Source of the DNA: Lactococcus nasutitermitis
GTDB lineage: Bacteria > Bacillota > Bacilli > Lactobacillales > Streptococcaceae
DNA: 64,000 bases
Assembly: GCF_018403765.1 (NCBI RefSeq)
Contig: NZ_BOVQ01000002.1
Span: 248,001-312,000 of the forward strand
Direction of reading: 5' to 3'
Within the stretch, counting starts at the first letter, position 1; the number at the start of each line of letters is the position of its first letter. Below, piece after piece: positions 48,058 to 58,513 of the stretch. The notes under the pieces are model-generated. The model was not told the origin of the DNA. It searched no databases and worked only from the letters and a program-made list of their open reading frames with translations. The position numbers and the translations under genes are program-made.

Positions 48058-49218
48058 TTAGTGGAAGACTTTGACAAGTCTTGAGACTGCTTCTTCGGTA
48101 TTGGCAAATGGTGCAGCAACATTGAAACGTGCGTGCATTTTTCCTTCTTTTCCGAAACTTCCGCCTTGATTTAAGATAAGTTTTGCTTGGTCGTGAATTT
48201 TCTCATAAAGTTCTTTATCTGTTAAATCATAAGCTGAAAAATCTAGCCAAACAAGGTAAGTTCCTTGTGGTTTCATGACTTTAATTTGAGTTTTTTCAGC
48301 CAATTCTTTTTCAAGATAAGTAATATTTGTTTCAAGTACTTCTTTGAGTTCTTTCAACCATTCTTTACCTTCTGTGAGTGCTGTTTGTGTCGTCATCAAT
48401 CCTAATGTTGAGATTTCATGTTGATTATTTGCTAAGCGTGTATTAAGAAATTTCTCACGTAATTCTTTGTTTTCTATAATGGTGAATGAGCATTTTGTTC
48501 CTGCAATATTAAAAGTTTTCGTTGCTGAGGTCAAAATAATGGCAAAATTCTTAAATTCTGGTGAGAGTGTGTTGAAACTATAATGATGATTGCCAAAAAG
48601 TACCAAATCTTGATGAATTTCATCTGAAACAACGATAACATTGTGTTTTTGGCAGATATCCCCGATTTTTAAGAGTTCATCTTTGCGCCACACGCGTCCT
48701 CCGGGATTGTGAGGATTGCAAAGAACAAAGACTTTCACATCATTTTCGACAATATCTTTTTCAAATTGTTCAAAATCAATCGTAAATTCGCCATTTTTTT
48801 CTATGAGAGAATTTTCCACAAGTTTGCGTTTATTGAGTTTGGTCGTGCGGGCAAATGGTGGATAGACAGGTGTGTTGATTAGAACGGCATCATTTTCTTG
48901 AGTAAAGGCTTGAATGGCAATACCAATCGCTGGTACGACACCTTCTACGAGGACAATCGCTTCTTTGTCAAAAGCATAATCATGTTGTGTTCTTTCCCAA
49001 TTACTAATCGCTGTGAGAAGCTCATCTGCGACATAGGGATAACCATAAACGTCATAGTCTGCATAGTCATGGATTGTTTGTTTAATCGCTGGTAATGCAA
49101 CAAAGTCCATATCTGCAACCCACATTGGCAGGCGTTCTGCATCTTTCTCAACTTCTTGCCATTTCACAGAATGGTGATTCAGGCGGTTTGGTTGGTTGGT
49201 AAAATCATATTTTGTCAT
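48058..49218 (-). CDS. MalY/PatB-type C-S lyase or aminotransferase
   Basis: 386 residues from ATG 49218; a GTG three codons earlier is possible. Fold type I PLP enzyme: LPMWVADMDFVALPAI near the N-terminus, VLCNPHNPGGRVW, VVSDEIHQDLVL, and the PLP Lys in SATKTFNIAGTK (about 235). MalY/PatB enzymes split cystathionine and other beta-C-S substrates to release homocysteine or thiols. The gene follows the cystathionine enzyme and metA, which supports a methionine/cysteine role. Confidence 0.9.
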   Translation of the reverse strand: MTKYDFTNQPNRLNHHSVKWQEVEKDAERLPMWVADMDFVALPAIKQTIHDYADYDVYGYPYVADELLTAISNWERTQHDYAFDKEAIVLVEGVVPAIGIAIQAFTQENDAVLINTPVYPPFARTTKLNKRKLVENSLIEKNGEFTIDFEQFEKDIVENDVKVFVLCNPHNPGGRVWRKDELLKIGDICQKHNVIVVSDEIHQDLVLFGNHHYSFNTLSPEFKNFAIILTSATKTFNIAGTKCSFTIIENKELREKFLNTRLANNQHEISTLGLMTTQTALTEGKEWLKELKEVLETNITYLEKELAEKTQIKVMKPQGTYLVWLDFSAYDLTDKELYEKIHDQAKLILNQGGSFGKEGKMHARFNVAAPFANTEEAVSRLVKVFH

Positions 49219-49265
49219 TTTTCTCACTCACTTTTCATTTTTCTTAATTAGGCTATTCTATTTTC

Positions 49266-50351
49266 TCATTTTTCAAGAGCTTGTGTCAAATCCGCAATTA
49301 AATCTTCTGCTGCTTCGATACCAATAGATAAGCGGAGCAAATCATCTGTTAAGCCGTAACTCGCACGGATTTCAGCGGGAATATCATGGTGTGTTTGTGT
49401 TGAGGGATAAGTCACAAGACTTTCAACTCCTCCCAAACTCTCGGCAAATGTGATGATTTTTAAGTGATTTAAGAAGTTTGGAATTTTGCTTTCATCTGCA
49501 ATTTTGAAAGAAATCATGCCGCCTTTTCCTGTATAGATAACTTCTTTAACTTGAGGATTTTTTTCTAAGGCAGCAACGATTTTGCGCGCATTATCAGTCG
49601 CTCGCTCCATTCGCAATGCCAATGTTTTCATCCCTCGCATGACGAGATAACTGTCAAAGGGGGATAGAGTTGCGCCTGTTGTATTCAGATGTTGCAATAA
49701 TTTTTCGTAAAGCTGCTCATCACGCACAATCACAGCACCTGCGAGAACGTCATTGTGTCCACCAAGATATTTGGTTGCAGAATGAAGAACGATATCTGCT
49801 CCAAGCTCTAACGGTCGTTGATAAATCGGTGTGTAAAAAGTGTTATCTACGATGACTTTTGCACCATTTTTATGCGCTATCTCAGCGATTTTTTTAATAT
49901 CCACTTCAATCATTAGCGGATTGGTCGGTGTTTCAATATAAACCAAATCTGTATCTGCTGTGATTGCTTCTATCATTTCTTTCTCATTATTTGTATATGA
50001 AAATGAGAATTTGCCTTGTTCTTCTTGTTCATTGAACCAGCGAAAACTGCCTCCATAGAGATCGCGACTGGCAACGACTTTTGTCCCTACTGGAAATATC
50101 TCTAAAGCGAGAACAATCGCTGCCATTCCTGAACTCGTGGCGAGGGCAAAATTTCCATTTTCAATCTGAGCAAGTGCTTCTTCCAAATTTGCTCTGGTAG
50201 GATTTTTAGTTCTGGTATAATCAAAACCTGTTGACTTGCCAAATTCTGGATGCTGATAGGTGGTAGAAAAATGAATAGGGCTGACTAATGCGCCAGTCTT
50301 TTCGTCTCGGTGATTTCCTGCATGAGCTAAAATGGTATCTAATTTACTCAT
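49266..50351 (-). CDS. Trans-sulfuration PLP enzyme (cystathionine gamma-synthase/lyase family)
   Basis: 361 residues. HAGNHRDEKTGALVSPIHFS at the start, GFDYTRTKNPTRANLEEAL, SSGMAAIVLALE, VYIETPTNPLM, and the PLP Lys in LHSATKYLGGHNDVLAGAV (about 190). The family holds cystathionine gamma-synthase, beta-lyase and O-acylhomoserine sulfhydrylase; sequence alone cannot pick one. Between metA (upstream) and the malY-type gene (38 bp downstream), a cystathionine synthase role giving substrate to the lyase is plausible. Confidence 0.87.
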   Translation of the reverse strand: MSKLDTILAHAGNHRDEKTGALVSPIHFSTTYQHPEFGKSTGFDYTRTKNPTRANLEEALAQIENGNFALATSSGMAAIVLALEIFPVGTKVVASRDLYGGSFRWFNEQEEQGKFSFSYTNNEKEMIEAITADTDLVYIETPTNPLMIEVDIKKIAEIAHKNGAKVIVDNTFYTPIYQRPLELGADIVLHSATKYLGGHNDVLAGAVIVRDEQLYEKLLQHLNTTGATLSPFDSYLVMRGMKTLALRMERATDNARKIVAALEKNPQVKEVIYTGKGGMISFKIADESKIPNFLNHLKIITFAESLGGVESLVTYPSTQTHHDIPAEIRASYGLTDDLLRLSIGIEAAEDLIADLTQALEK

Positions 50352-50384
50352 AAATTTATTATCCTATTCTAATTCTTACTATTA

Positions 50385-50410
50385 TTTTTTTGACAGTTCT
50401 GTCAAAAAAA
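50385..50410. repeat. Dispersed palindrome copy (before the cystathionine gene)
   Basis: Perfect 11-bp arms TTTTTTTGACA / TGTCAAAAAAA around GTTC, 34 bp before the cystathionine-enzyme start and 35 bp from the composite element. Confidence 0.95.
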
Positions 50411-50445
50411 TTAGGTCTCAAAAACGTTAATTTCGTTTCATATAT

Positions 50446-50582
50446 TTTTTGACAGAACTAGGTAAATATACTAGCCTATCCGTATCTCCGCTTCGCTACG
50501 CTGTCCATTTGCTTTAAGTGACTAAAGTCACAAGACAAAATAGCAAGTGAGCAAGCTCACAACGGCTTTGCTATGTCAAAAA
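50446..50582 (-). repeat. Composite repeat element, full length (right of the pair flanking metA)
   Basis: 137 bp, inverted relative to the copy at 51830-51965 and about 98% identical to it (three differences). Its plus-strand left end TTTTTGACAGAACTAGG shares its first 14 bases with the dispersed palindrome. Internal stems GTGAGC/GCTCAC and GTGAC/GTCAC. Ends 6 bp from the metA stop. No coding potential. Confidence 0.93.
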
Positions 50583-50588
50583 ATTTTT

Positions 50589-51572
50589 TTACAACATTGC
50601 ACTGTCTGCGCTGGTCAAATTGGTCAAATTGAAATCAAAATCACTTTCAGGATGTTCACTTAGTCGCGCAGCAACGTAAGGCGTTCTCTGATAAACCGCA
50701 TAGTTAAGCCAATTTGAGAAGAAAAGTGATGCGGCAGATGCCCAAGTCATTTGAGGTTTTTTCTTATCATCATCTTCTGGAAAATAATTGACAGGCTTGT
50801 CAACAGTGATTCCAGCTGATTTATCACGCTGATATTCCCAATTTAATGTATCTCTATCATACTCCAAATGTCCAAAAATATAAACTTCACGCAGATTTTT
50901 CTTCGTCACAACAGACAAGCCAGTCTCCTCACTTTTTGACAAAATTTCAAAATCTGTCAACTGAGAAATTGCCTGCTCATCAGACGTGGTATAACGTGAA
51001 TGCGGGCAAGTAAAGCTATCATCAAAGCCACGAAAAAGGACGTGTTTGTGATTTTCCACAGAATTTTTGTAAATTCCAACGAGCTTTTGTGGCAGCTCCA
51101 CTTTATCCACACCATAACGCGCATAAAGCCCTGCTTGAGCACCCCAGCAGATATGCAAAGTCGAATAGACGTGCGTTTTGCTCCACTCAAAAATCTCAAG
51201 AAGTTCCTGCCAATAGTCAACTTCCTCAAACTCCAAAGTTTCCACAGGCGCGCCAGTCACAATCATCCCGTCATAATAGCCCAGCTTTACCTCATCAAAA
51301 GAGCGATAAAAACTGTCCAGATGACCTTGTGTCGTGTTTTTTACTGCGTGTGTCGTCGTGTAAAGCAAATCCACATTGACCTGCAAAGGTGTGTTAGAAA
51401 GAAGACGCAAAATCTGAGTTTCCGTTGCCTGCTTGCGTGGCATGAGATTGACAATGAGCAAATTCATAGGACGAATGCCCTGATTTTGTGCGCGCTCATC
51501 ATCCATCACAAAAATATTTTCCTCTTGTAAAATCTTGGTAGCGGGCAGATTTTTGACAATTTTAACTGGCAT
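50589..51572 (-). CDS. metA: Homoserine O-acyltransferase MetA
   Basis: 327 residues, standard for MetA. LPATKILQEENIFVMDDERA at the start, LLIVNLMPRKQATETQ, VTGAPVETLEFEEVDYW, catalytic Cys in LHICWGAQAGLYARYG (about 142), His/Glu in YIFGHLEYDRDTL (about 235). It activates homoserine with an acetyl or succinyl group in methionine synthesis; Firmicute MetA enzymes are mostly acetyltransferases. Inverted 137-bp repeats flank the gene. Confidence 0.96.
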   Translation of the reverse strand: MPVKIVKNLPATKILQEENIFVMDDERAQNQGIRPMNLLIVNLMPRKQATETQILRLLSNTPLQVNVDLLYTTTHAVKNTTQGHLDSFYRSFDEVKLGYYDGMIVTGAPVETLEFEEVDYWQELLEIFEWSKTHVYSTLHICWGAQAGLYARYGVDKVELPQKLVGIYKNSVENHKHVLFRGFDDSFTCPHSRYTTSDEQAISQLTDFEILSKSEETGLSVVTKKNLREVYIFGHLEYDRDTLNWEYQRDKSAGITVDKPVNYFPEDDDKKKPQMTWASAASLFFSNWLNYAVYQRTPYVAARLSEHPESDFDFNLTNLTSADSAML

Positions 51573-51609
51573 ATTTTCCCTACTTTTCTAAGTTACTCAC
51601 ATTAAAACT

Positions 51610-51637
51610 ATTATAGACCTAAACAGCTGATTTTCAA
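51610..51637 (-). promoter_or_regulatory. Promoter of metA
   Basis: Minus-strand TTGAAA (51632-51637), 16 nt, TATAAT (51610-51615), 37 nt before the start. No riboswitch-sized leader exists. Confidence 0.7.
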
Positions 51638-51703
51638 GACTTTGGCAATACAATTCTGCAAAGCTGACATTTAATTTTTCTATGATAACTTTTCTTGACA
51701 AAA

Positions 51704-51729
51704 AGTTTTTGACGGCTTTGTCAAAAACT
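51704..51729. repeat. Variant palindrome upstream of metA
   Basis: AGTTTTTGAC-GGCTTT-GTCAAAAACT, 10-bp arms; related to the dispersed family but with a different centre. Confidence 0.75.
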
Positions 51730-51829
51730 TTCCACAGTTTATTCACAACTAATACACATTTTTTCCACAGTTTAAGAATAACTAAAATCTTTGACAGCTT
51801 ATCTCAGCAGACTTTTCCACAGAAAAACA

Positions 51830-51965
51830 TTTTTGACATAGCAAAGCCGTTGTGAGCTTGCTCACTTGCTATTTTGTCTTGTGACTTTAGTCACTTAGAG
51901 CAAATGGACAGCGTAGCGAAGCGGAGATACGGATAGGCTAGTATGTTTACCTAGTCTGTCAAAAA
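51830..51965 (+). repeat. Composite repeat element, full length (left of the pair flanking metA)
   Basis: 136 bp, from TTTTTGACATAGCAAAGCCG to CCTAGTCTGTCAAAAA. Contains GTGAGC-TT-GCTCAC and GTGACT-TTA-GTCAC stems and a CGTAGCGAAGCG stretch. Inverted near-identical copy at 50446-50582; shorter copy at 34480-34555. Confidence 0.93.
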
Positions 51966-51991
51966 AAATCTGCCAATTTTGACAGATTTTC
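51964..51991 (-). terminator. Terminator after the old-yellow-enzyme gene
   Basis: AAAATCTG / CAGATTTT arms with inner CCAATTTTG; adjoins the composite element whose A tract serves as T run on the minus strand. Confidence 0.75.
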
Positions 51992-51994
51992 TAA

Positions 51995-53080
51995 TTAGTT
52001 ATAACGTTTTTCCAGATAGCGCAGTGTTGGCTCGGACATTTCCACATCATAAATTCCCTCAGCAAATGACTTTGTGACTGCCTCATCTGCACGATTTTCC
52101 AGCACTTTCACAGGAAATTCAGGGTCAATCAAAAGTTGTTGTCCAATCGCACAAAATTCAGCATTTTCGAGCAAATTATCCACATCATTTCCCGTGCGTA
52201 CACCACCAACACCAATCAGCGGAATTGCACCAGCTAAAGCTTCATGCAAATAAGCCAGTTCAGATTTTTCCTGAAAATCAGGCGAATTTGATTTGCGCTC
52301 ATAGTGCCGTAAAGACACGTGCAAATAGTCCAGTTCCTGCGTTTTCAACTGTTCCAACAAATAAAAAGTATCTTCTAAGCGAATCCCCGGTGTCGTTCCT
52401 TCAACTGGTGAAAAACGATAACCCACCAAAAATGGACGTTCAGCCTGCTTAACCTCAGCCAAAACGCGCTTGACCACAGCCAAAGGAAAAGCTGCACGTT
52501 TCTCAAGCGAACCACCCCAAGCGTCCGTCCGACGATTAGAATGAGGACTGAAAAATTGATGAATCAAATACATATTTGCACCATGAATTTCCACACCATC
52601 AAAACCAGCCGCAATCGCACGTCGTGTTGCCTGTCCAAAAGCTTCAATGATTTCCAAAATCTCAGCATTTGTCAACTCACGAGGAAGCTCAGCATCAGGA
52701 ACTTCAGCAGCCACAGTACTTGCAGATGCAGGTTGCTCACCAATCGTTGTCGCGTGCGTCATTCGTCCAGCATGAAAAATCTGCAAAATCGCCTTTGCCC
52801 CTTGCGAATGAACAGCCTCTGTCAATTTTGTCAAATTAGGAATGGCATTGTCCGTTGCAATCGTTAACTCGCCAGGCCAACCTTTTCCATTATCTGTCAC
52901 ATTTGCCGTTCCCGTGATAACTGCCGCCACACCCTTTGCGCGCCGTTGATAGTGCGCAATTTCTTCTTGTGTCACCGCTCCATCATGAAAACTCGAAACA
53001 ATCGTCATCGGTGCCATAATCAAACGATTTTTTAAAGTAATTCCTGAGCGCAATGTGAGAGCTTCATTATATTTTGCCAT
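51995..53080 (-). CDS. NADH:flavin oxidoreductase, old yellow enzyme family
   Basis: 361 residues from ATG 53080 (GGAG 6 nt before). TIM-barrel FMN enzyme: LKNRLIMAPMTIVSSFHDG, LQIFHAGRMTHATTIG, FDGVEIHGANMYLIHQFFSP (His/Asn pair, about 170-190), and IGVGGVRTGNDVDNLL. Reduces activated C=C bonds or related electrophiles using NAD(P)H; physiological substrate unknown. Downstream of the AEC transporter gene, 70 bp apart. Confidence 0.9.
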   Translation of the reverse strand: MAKYNEALTLRSGITLKNRLIMAPMTIVSSFHDGAVTQEEIAHYQRRAKGVAAVITGTANVTDNGKGWPGELTIATDNAIPNLTKLTEAVHSQGAKAILQIFHAGRMTHATTIGEQPASASTVAAEVPDAELPRELTNAEILEIIEAFGQATRRAIAAGFDGVEIHGANMYLIHQFFSPHSNRRTDAWGGSLEKRAAFPLAVVKRVLAEVKQAERPFLVGYRFSPVEGTTPGIRLEDTFYLLEQLKTQELDYLHVSLRHYERKSNSPDFQEKSELAYLHEALAGAIPLIGVGGVRTGNDVDNLLENAEFCAIGQQLLIDPEFPVKVLENRADEAVTKSFAEGIYDVEMSEPTLRYLEKRYN

Positions 53081-53150
53081 ATTTCTCCAATCCAAAATCC
53101 ATTTCTACCAAAATGGTAGAAAATATTATAAATAAATTCTAACACATTTC

Positions 53151-54059
53151 TCATAAAAAGATAACAATACTACTCATCACAATCAATGAAATAAACATTG
53201 ACAAACTACTTGCAAATCCTGCTGCTCCTTCATCCACCCCAAACTGAGTTGCCTGTATTGTTGTCAAAAACGAAATCGGACAAAAGAAGATTAACAGGAG
53301 AACAAGCTTCACAAAATGAGGAAATGGTAAGAGAAAATAAACAAAAACTGCCAAAATTCCAGCTAACAGATAACGAGATAAAAGAACACGACCAATCACT
53401 GCCAAATTTTCCTTTTTCAGCGAAATCTGCATAAACAGTCCAATCATAAAAAGTGACAAAAACGAATTTCCAGAAGCCAGAAAATGCACTGGAACCAAAG
53501 CTCCAGCAGGTAATTTCAAATGAAAAACTGCCAACACAATCATCACAATATACACAATAAAAGGCGGACTTTTCAGCAAAATCCGTAAAGGGTCACGCAA
53601 ATCAAAACCGTGTTTTTGTTTTCGGTTCGTCGTCTCCACAATCGCCTGTGTCGTTCCAGCCACCATAAAAGAATTTCCCATATCAAACATCGCAATAACT
53701 GGAATCGCCGCAGGAAAAAAGCTCGTCACAAAAGGAATTGTAAAGTTTCCAAGATTATAGCCACCGAGATTGAACATATAAAAACCACGTTCAACGACAG
53801 ATTTTCGCCGACCAACTACAAATCCTGCCAAAATGAGCAAAACATTACAAAATATACCCATTCCCAACAGTAGCCAAGTAAGTAAAGTGACGTGAAATCC
53901 GTTAACACCAACAATAATCGTCGCAGGTAAAGTAATAAAAACAATGATTTTTGAAACACGTTGTCCATCTTCTTGCCGTAGCACACCGACTTTTTTTAAG
54001 AAAAACGCGGCTAAGATGGTAATAAGAAAACTAAGAGAATTTAAAAGAATTGTTGTCAT
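53151..54059 (-). CDS. AEC family (auxin efflux carrier-like) transporter
   Basis: 302 residues with about ten membrane segments. Pattern of the bacterial AEC/Mae family: LSFLITILAAFFLKKVGVL, KIIVFITLPATIIVGVNGF, YNLGNFTIPFVTSFFPAAI, ATQFGVDEGAAGFASSLS. Relatives carry malate, malonate or other organic acids; here the substrate is unknown. Follows the broken acetyltransferase by 4 bp, in line with one transcript from the upstream glycosidase. Confidence 0.85.
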   Translation of the reverse strand: MTTILLNSLSFLITILAAFFLKKVGVLRQEDGQRVSKIIVFITLPATIIVGVNGFHVTLLTWLLLGMGIFCNVLLILAGFVVGRRKSVVERGFYMFNLGGYNLGNFTIPFVTSFFPAAIPVIAMFDMGNSFMVAGTTQAIVETTNRKQKHGFDLRDPLRILLKSPPFIVYIVMIVLAVFHLKLPAGALVPVHFLASGNSFLSLFMIGLFMQISLKKENLAVIGRVLLSRYLLAGILAVFVYFLLPFPHFVKLVLLLIFFCPISFLTTIQATQFGVDEGAAGFASSLSMFISLIVMSSIVIFL

Positions 54060-54063
54060 TTTT

Positions 54064-55795
<1,732 letters not shown>

Positions 55796-55844
55796 TTAGC
55801 ACTTTTTTGAAGAGGAATTCTCATTTTGGAAAACGTTTCATCAG

Positions 55845-55873
55845 AAAAAACTCTGACAGCATCAGAGTTTTCA
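55845..55873 (-). terminator. Terminator after the aldose epimerase gene
   Basis: AAAACTCTGA-N5-TCAGAGTTTT followed by T on the minus strand. Confidence 0.88.
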
Positions 55874-55883
55874 TTTTTAATCA

Positions 55884-56753
55884 TTAATTAAATTCAATCG
55901 TAAATTCACAGTTAAATTCTTTGCCAGCTTCTAAGCTGTTGATGCCGAATTTTGTAGATAAATCGCCGTCTGTTGCATCATCATCTGCCAAGCCATACCA
56001 AGGTTCGATACAAACAAAGCCTGCTTCTTTTGGATAAGGCGACCAAAGTCCAAAATATGGCATATTTTCCCATGAGACTTTAACACTGTGCTCATCAAGA
56101 TTATTCGCAAGCGTGACTTCTGTTTTTGGTGAGGAGCTGTAAACTAGCGCATCACCTGCGAAAAGCTCGTGCGTTAGATGTTTTTTGTAGTCGGCAACTG
56201 TCTCACTTTCGGAAACTTTTAATGTCCCTGCTGCGCCGTTGAGTGGAATAAAAGTCCGTTCTTCAACAGGACTAATCGTCAAACTATAATTTTCAAATTC
56301 ACCATTTTTAAGAGGAACATTAAAAGCTGGATGAGCGCCAACTCCAAATTTCATTATTTTCTCATCTTCATTTTTTACTGTATAGCGCACGCGAATTTTG
56401 TTCGCTGTGAGCTTGTAGCTGACTTGAAAAGTGAATTTGAATGGATAATGTTCAAGTGTTTCATCAGAATTTTTGAGTTCATAAATCAGCTCATCTCCTG
56501 TGTGTTTGACTAGCTGAAATTCATTGTCCCGTGCGAATCCGTGTCCACCCATTGTATATGTTTTGTCGTCATAAGTGTATTCACCATTTTTCAATTTTCC
56601 AACGATAGGAAATAAAACTGGTGCATGACGTCCCCAAAATTCTGGGTCTGCTTGCCAAATATATTCAATCCCAGATTTTTTGACAGAGTGCATTTCAGCG
56701 CCAAATGTATCTACGGTGACCTTTAATTCTTTACTGCTTAATGTATTTTTCAT
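55884..56753 (-). CDS. Aldose 1-epimerase family protein (LacX-like)
   Basis: 289 residues. Galactose-mutarotase fold: VDTFGAEMHSVKKSGIEYIW, ADPEFWGRHAPVLFPIVG, GGHGFARDNEF (first His), FGVGAHPAFNVPL (catalytic His, about 155), PWYGLADDDATDGDL. LacX-type members of Firmicutes act on the anomeric state of (phospho)sugars. Bounded by terminators, apparently monocistronic; the GH1 gene downstream suggests related use. Confidence 0.88.
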   Translation of the reverse strand: MKNTLSSKELKVTVDTFGAEMHSVKKSGIEYIWQADPEFWGRHAPVLFPIVGKLKNGEYTYDDKTYTMGGHGFARDNEFQLVKHTGDELIYELKNSDETLEHYPFKFTFQVSYKLTANKIRVRYTVKNEDEKIMKFGVGAHPAFNVPLKNGEFENYSLTISPVEERTFIPLNGAAGTLKVSESETVADYKKHLTHELFAGDALVYSSSPKTEVTLANNLDEHSVKVSWENMPYFGLWSPYPKEAGFVCIEPWYGLADDDATDGDLSTKFGINSLEAGKEFNCEFTIEFN

Positions 56754-56792
56754 GAGAAAACTCCTTTTTATTAGAAATTGATGAGATTATTT

Positions 56793-56814
56793 TTTTTGAC
56801 AGAATTGTCAAAAA
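56793..56814. repeat. Dispersed palindrome copy (before the epimerase gene)
   Basis: TTTTTGACA-GAAT-TGTCAAAAA, perfect 9-bp arms (11 counting inner bases), 40 bp before the epimerase start. Confidence 0.92.
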
Positions 56815-56861
56815 CAATTTGTTCTCTTTTTCACTTACTATTATAACATTTTTTAAGTTGA

Positions 56862-57548
56862 CTAGACCAAATTTTTTGATAAATCTCCTGAAACTTCCCA
56901 ACCTACATTATTTGAATTATCATCTTGATAATAAATCATAGTTTTTCCTGATTTTTCAATATGGACATCCAAATCAATTTCTAAGAGTTGATTCGCATTA
57001 TCAAGTTCGAGACTCTCTGAGTTTTTCCAAGTTACTGCGACTGTTTTCGGCGAAGTTTTCATCATTTGTTGAAGTTCAATAAGTATTTGTTGTGATTTTT
57101 TAATGGAAAAAGGATTGATTTCATTATCCGTTGCATCAGAATGAAAAACTTTCGTTGGATTCATGAGTTTGACTGCCTGTGCCAGGGTTTTGATTTTGAC
57201 ATCTGAAAGCAAACTACCACTTGAACCATTATCATCGGCAATCGTACTCAGGATGAAACGAGAATTACCATCAATTTTTAATAATTCTAAGTTTCCTTGT
57301 CCTTTTATTTCTCCTTCTTTGATGAGCGTATATCCTACCTGCTTTGCTGGGTCTGCGCTTGGTGCAAAACCTTTGCCATCTCCTTGCTGCACATAATTGT
57401 TATTAAGGTCTCGGTAAGTTTTTCCATGATAACGAATCACATTTGTAGCAAAATTTGCAGTTTTTGGACGATTTACATAGGCAATACCAGCAACAATAGC
57501 TAAAGCAACAATAAAAATTGCCAAAGCTCCGAAAATATATTTTTTCAT
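56862..57548 (-). CDS. Membrane-anchored protein of unknown function
   Basis: 228 residues, family not recognised. One N-terminal membrane segment (about 5-25, YIFGALAIFIVALAIVAGIA), no lipobox, then a soluble outside domain with VIRYHGKTYRDLNNNYVQQG, GYTLIKEGEIKGQGNLELLK and a final NVGWEVSGDLSKNLV. It could be an uncleaved signal-anchor protein. 23 bp downstream on the plus side sits the end of yhaM... on the minus strand it follows yhaM by 23 bp and is likely cotranscribed with rmuC-yhaM. Confidence 0.65.
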   Translation of the reverse strand: MKKYIFGALAIFIVALAIVAGIAYVNRPKTANFATNVIRYHGKTYRDLNNNYVQQGDGKGFAPSADPAKQVGYTLIKEGEIKGQGNLELLKIDGNSRFILSTIADDNGSSGSLLSDVKIKTLAQAVKLMNPTKVFHSDATDNEINPFSIKKSQQILIELQQMMKTSPKTVAVTWKNSESLELDNANQLLEIDLDVHIEKSGKTMIYYQDDNSNNVGWEVSGDLSKNLV

Positions 57549-57571
57549 CTGCTTCTTCTTTTCATTTTTAT

Positions 57572-58513
57572 TTAATTTTTAGGTTTGTAAAAATTACGAT
57601 TATCAAGCGCCCAGACACGTGAGCTAAATTCACCTGCTTCAAGTGTTGCTGTCGCTGTTGTCATCATCATCATCGTTGCGTCCATCATATCAATCTGATG
57701 AATTATCTCAGCCTCCATGATTTGCGGACGAACAGGACTGCCGTACTCTAGTTCACCATGATGGCTCAATAAACAATGACGTAAAAGCACTAAATCTTCA
57801 TTGTCATCATCAAAGCCAAGCTCTATCGCTGCCTTACTTACTTCCTCATCAATCAGCACAATATGACCTAACAAATTACCACGCAAGGTATAAGTCGTAT
57901 TTTCAACACCAGAAAACTCGACACATTTTGCCATATCATGTAGCAAAACACCAGCAAACATCAGGCTCGGATTGAGCTGTGTATAAACTTCACACACTTT
58001 TTCAGCAACTTTTAGCATTGTGGTCGTATGATAAGCAAGTCCGCCTTCAAAAGCATGATGATTAGTTTTGGCTGCTGGAAATTCATAAAATTCATGATCA
58101 AATTTTTTCAAAATAGCACGAACAATTCGATTCCAAGTTGGATTTTCAATCCGAAAAACGATGGATTGCACATATTCACGCAATTCACGCTCATTCACTG
58201 GCGACTTTTCACGATAATCACGCGCATGATGTGGTTCACTATCCGTTGCCAATCGTAGCTGAATTTTATTGACTTGTGGCATTCCGTTGTAAAGCTCTTT
58301 GAGTGCTTTCATGAAAACGACTTTTCCCGCACGAAATTGCTCAACTCCCTTTGTGTTGGCATCCCAAATATTTCCATTTATCGTGCCTGTTCGGTCTTGA
58401 AAAGTCAATGCTAGATAGTCTTTACCTGCTCGTGTCTGGCGCAGTTCCACGGATTTGATAAGGTAAAATCCCTCAAAATGCTCTCCGACTTTTAGATTTT
58501 GAATGAGTGGCAT
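57572..58513 (-). CDS. yhaM: 3'-5' exoribonuclease YhaM
   Basis: 313 residues. N-terminal OB-fold (KDYLALTFQDRTGTINGNIW, about 30-50) and HD phosphohydrolase domain (NHHAFEGGLAYHTTTMLK, His about 164; LLHDMAKCVEF, HD about 205; HCLLSHHGELEYGSP). YhaM shortens RNA 3' ends by a few bases and also acts on DNA. AAGGAG before the ATG; shares one base with the end of rmuC. Confidence 0.94.
   Translation of the reverse strand: MPLIQNLKVGEHFEGFYLIKSVELRQTRAGKDYLALTFQDRTGTINGNIWDANTKGVEQFRAGKVVFMKALKELYNGMPQVNKIQLRLATDSEPHHARDYREKSPVNERELREYVQSIVFRIENPTWNRIVRAILKKFDHEFYEFPAAKTNHHAFEGGLAYHTTTMLKVAEKVCEVYTQLNPSLMFAGVLLHDMAKCVEFSGVENTTYTLRGNLLGHIVLIDEEVSKAAIELGFDDDNEDLVLLRHCLLSHHGELEYGSPVRPQIMEAEIIHQIDMMDATMMMMTTATATLEAGEFSSRVWALDNRNFYKPKN

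Noticed and set aside
51000-51530. 176-codon plus-strand frame opposite metA
   Set aside because: Antisense of metA, whose catalytic motifs are intact; no promoter or ribosome site.
51573-51830. Possible methionine riboswitch or T-box before metA
   Set aside because: The promoter candidate leaves a leader of about 30 nt, too short for either; no T-box motif or antiterminator was seen.
55829-55842. cre-like GGAAAACGTTTCAT before the second GH1 gene
   Set aside because: Only about 11 of 14 positions fit the lactococcal cre pattern, so it was not listed as a feature.
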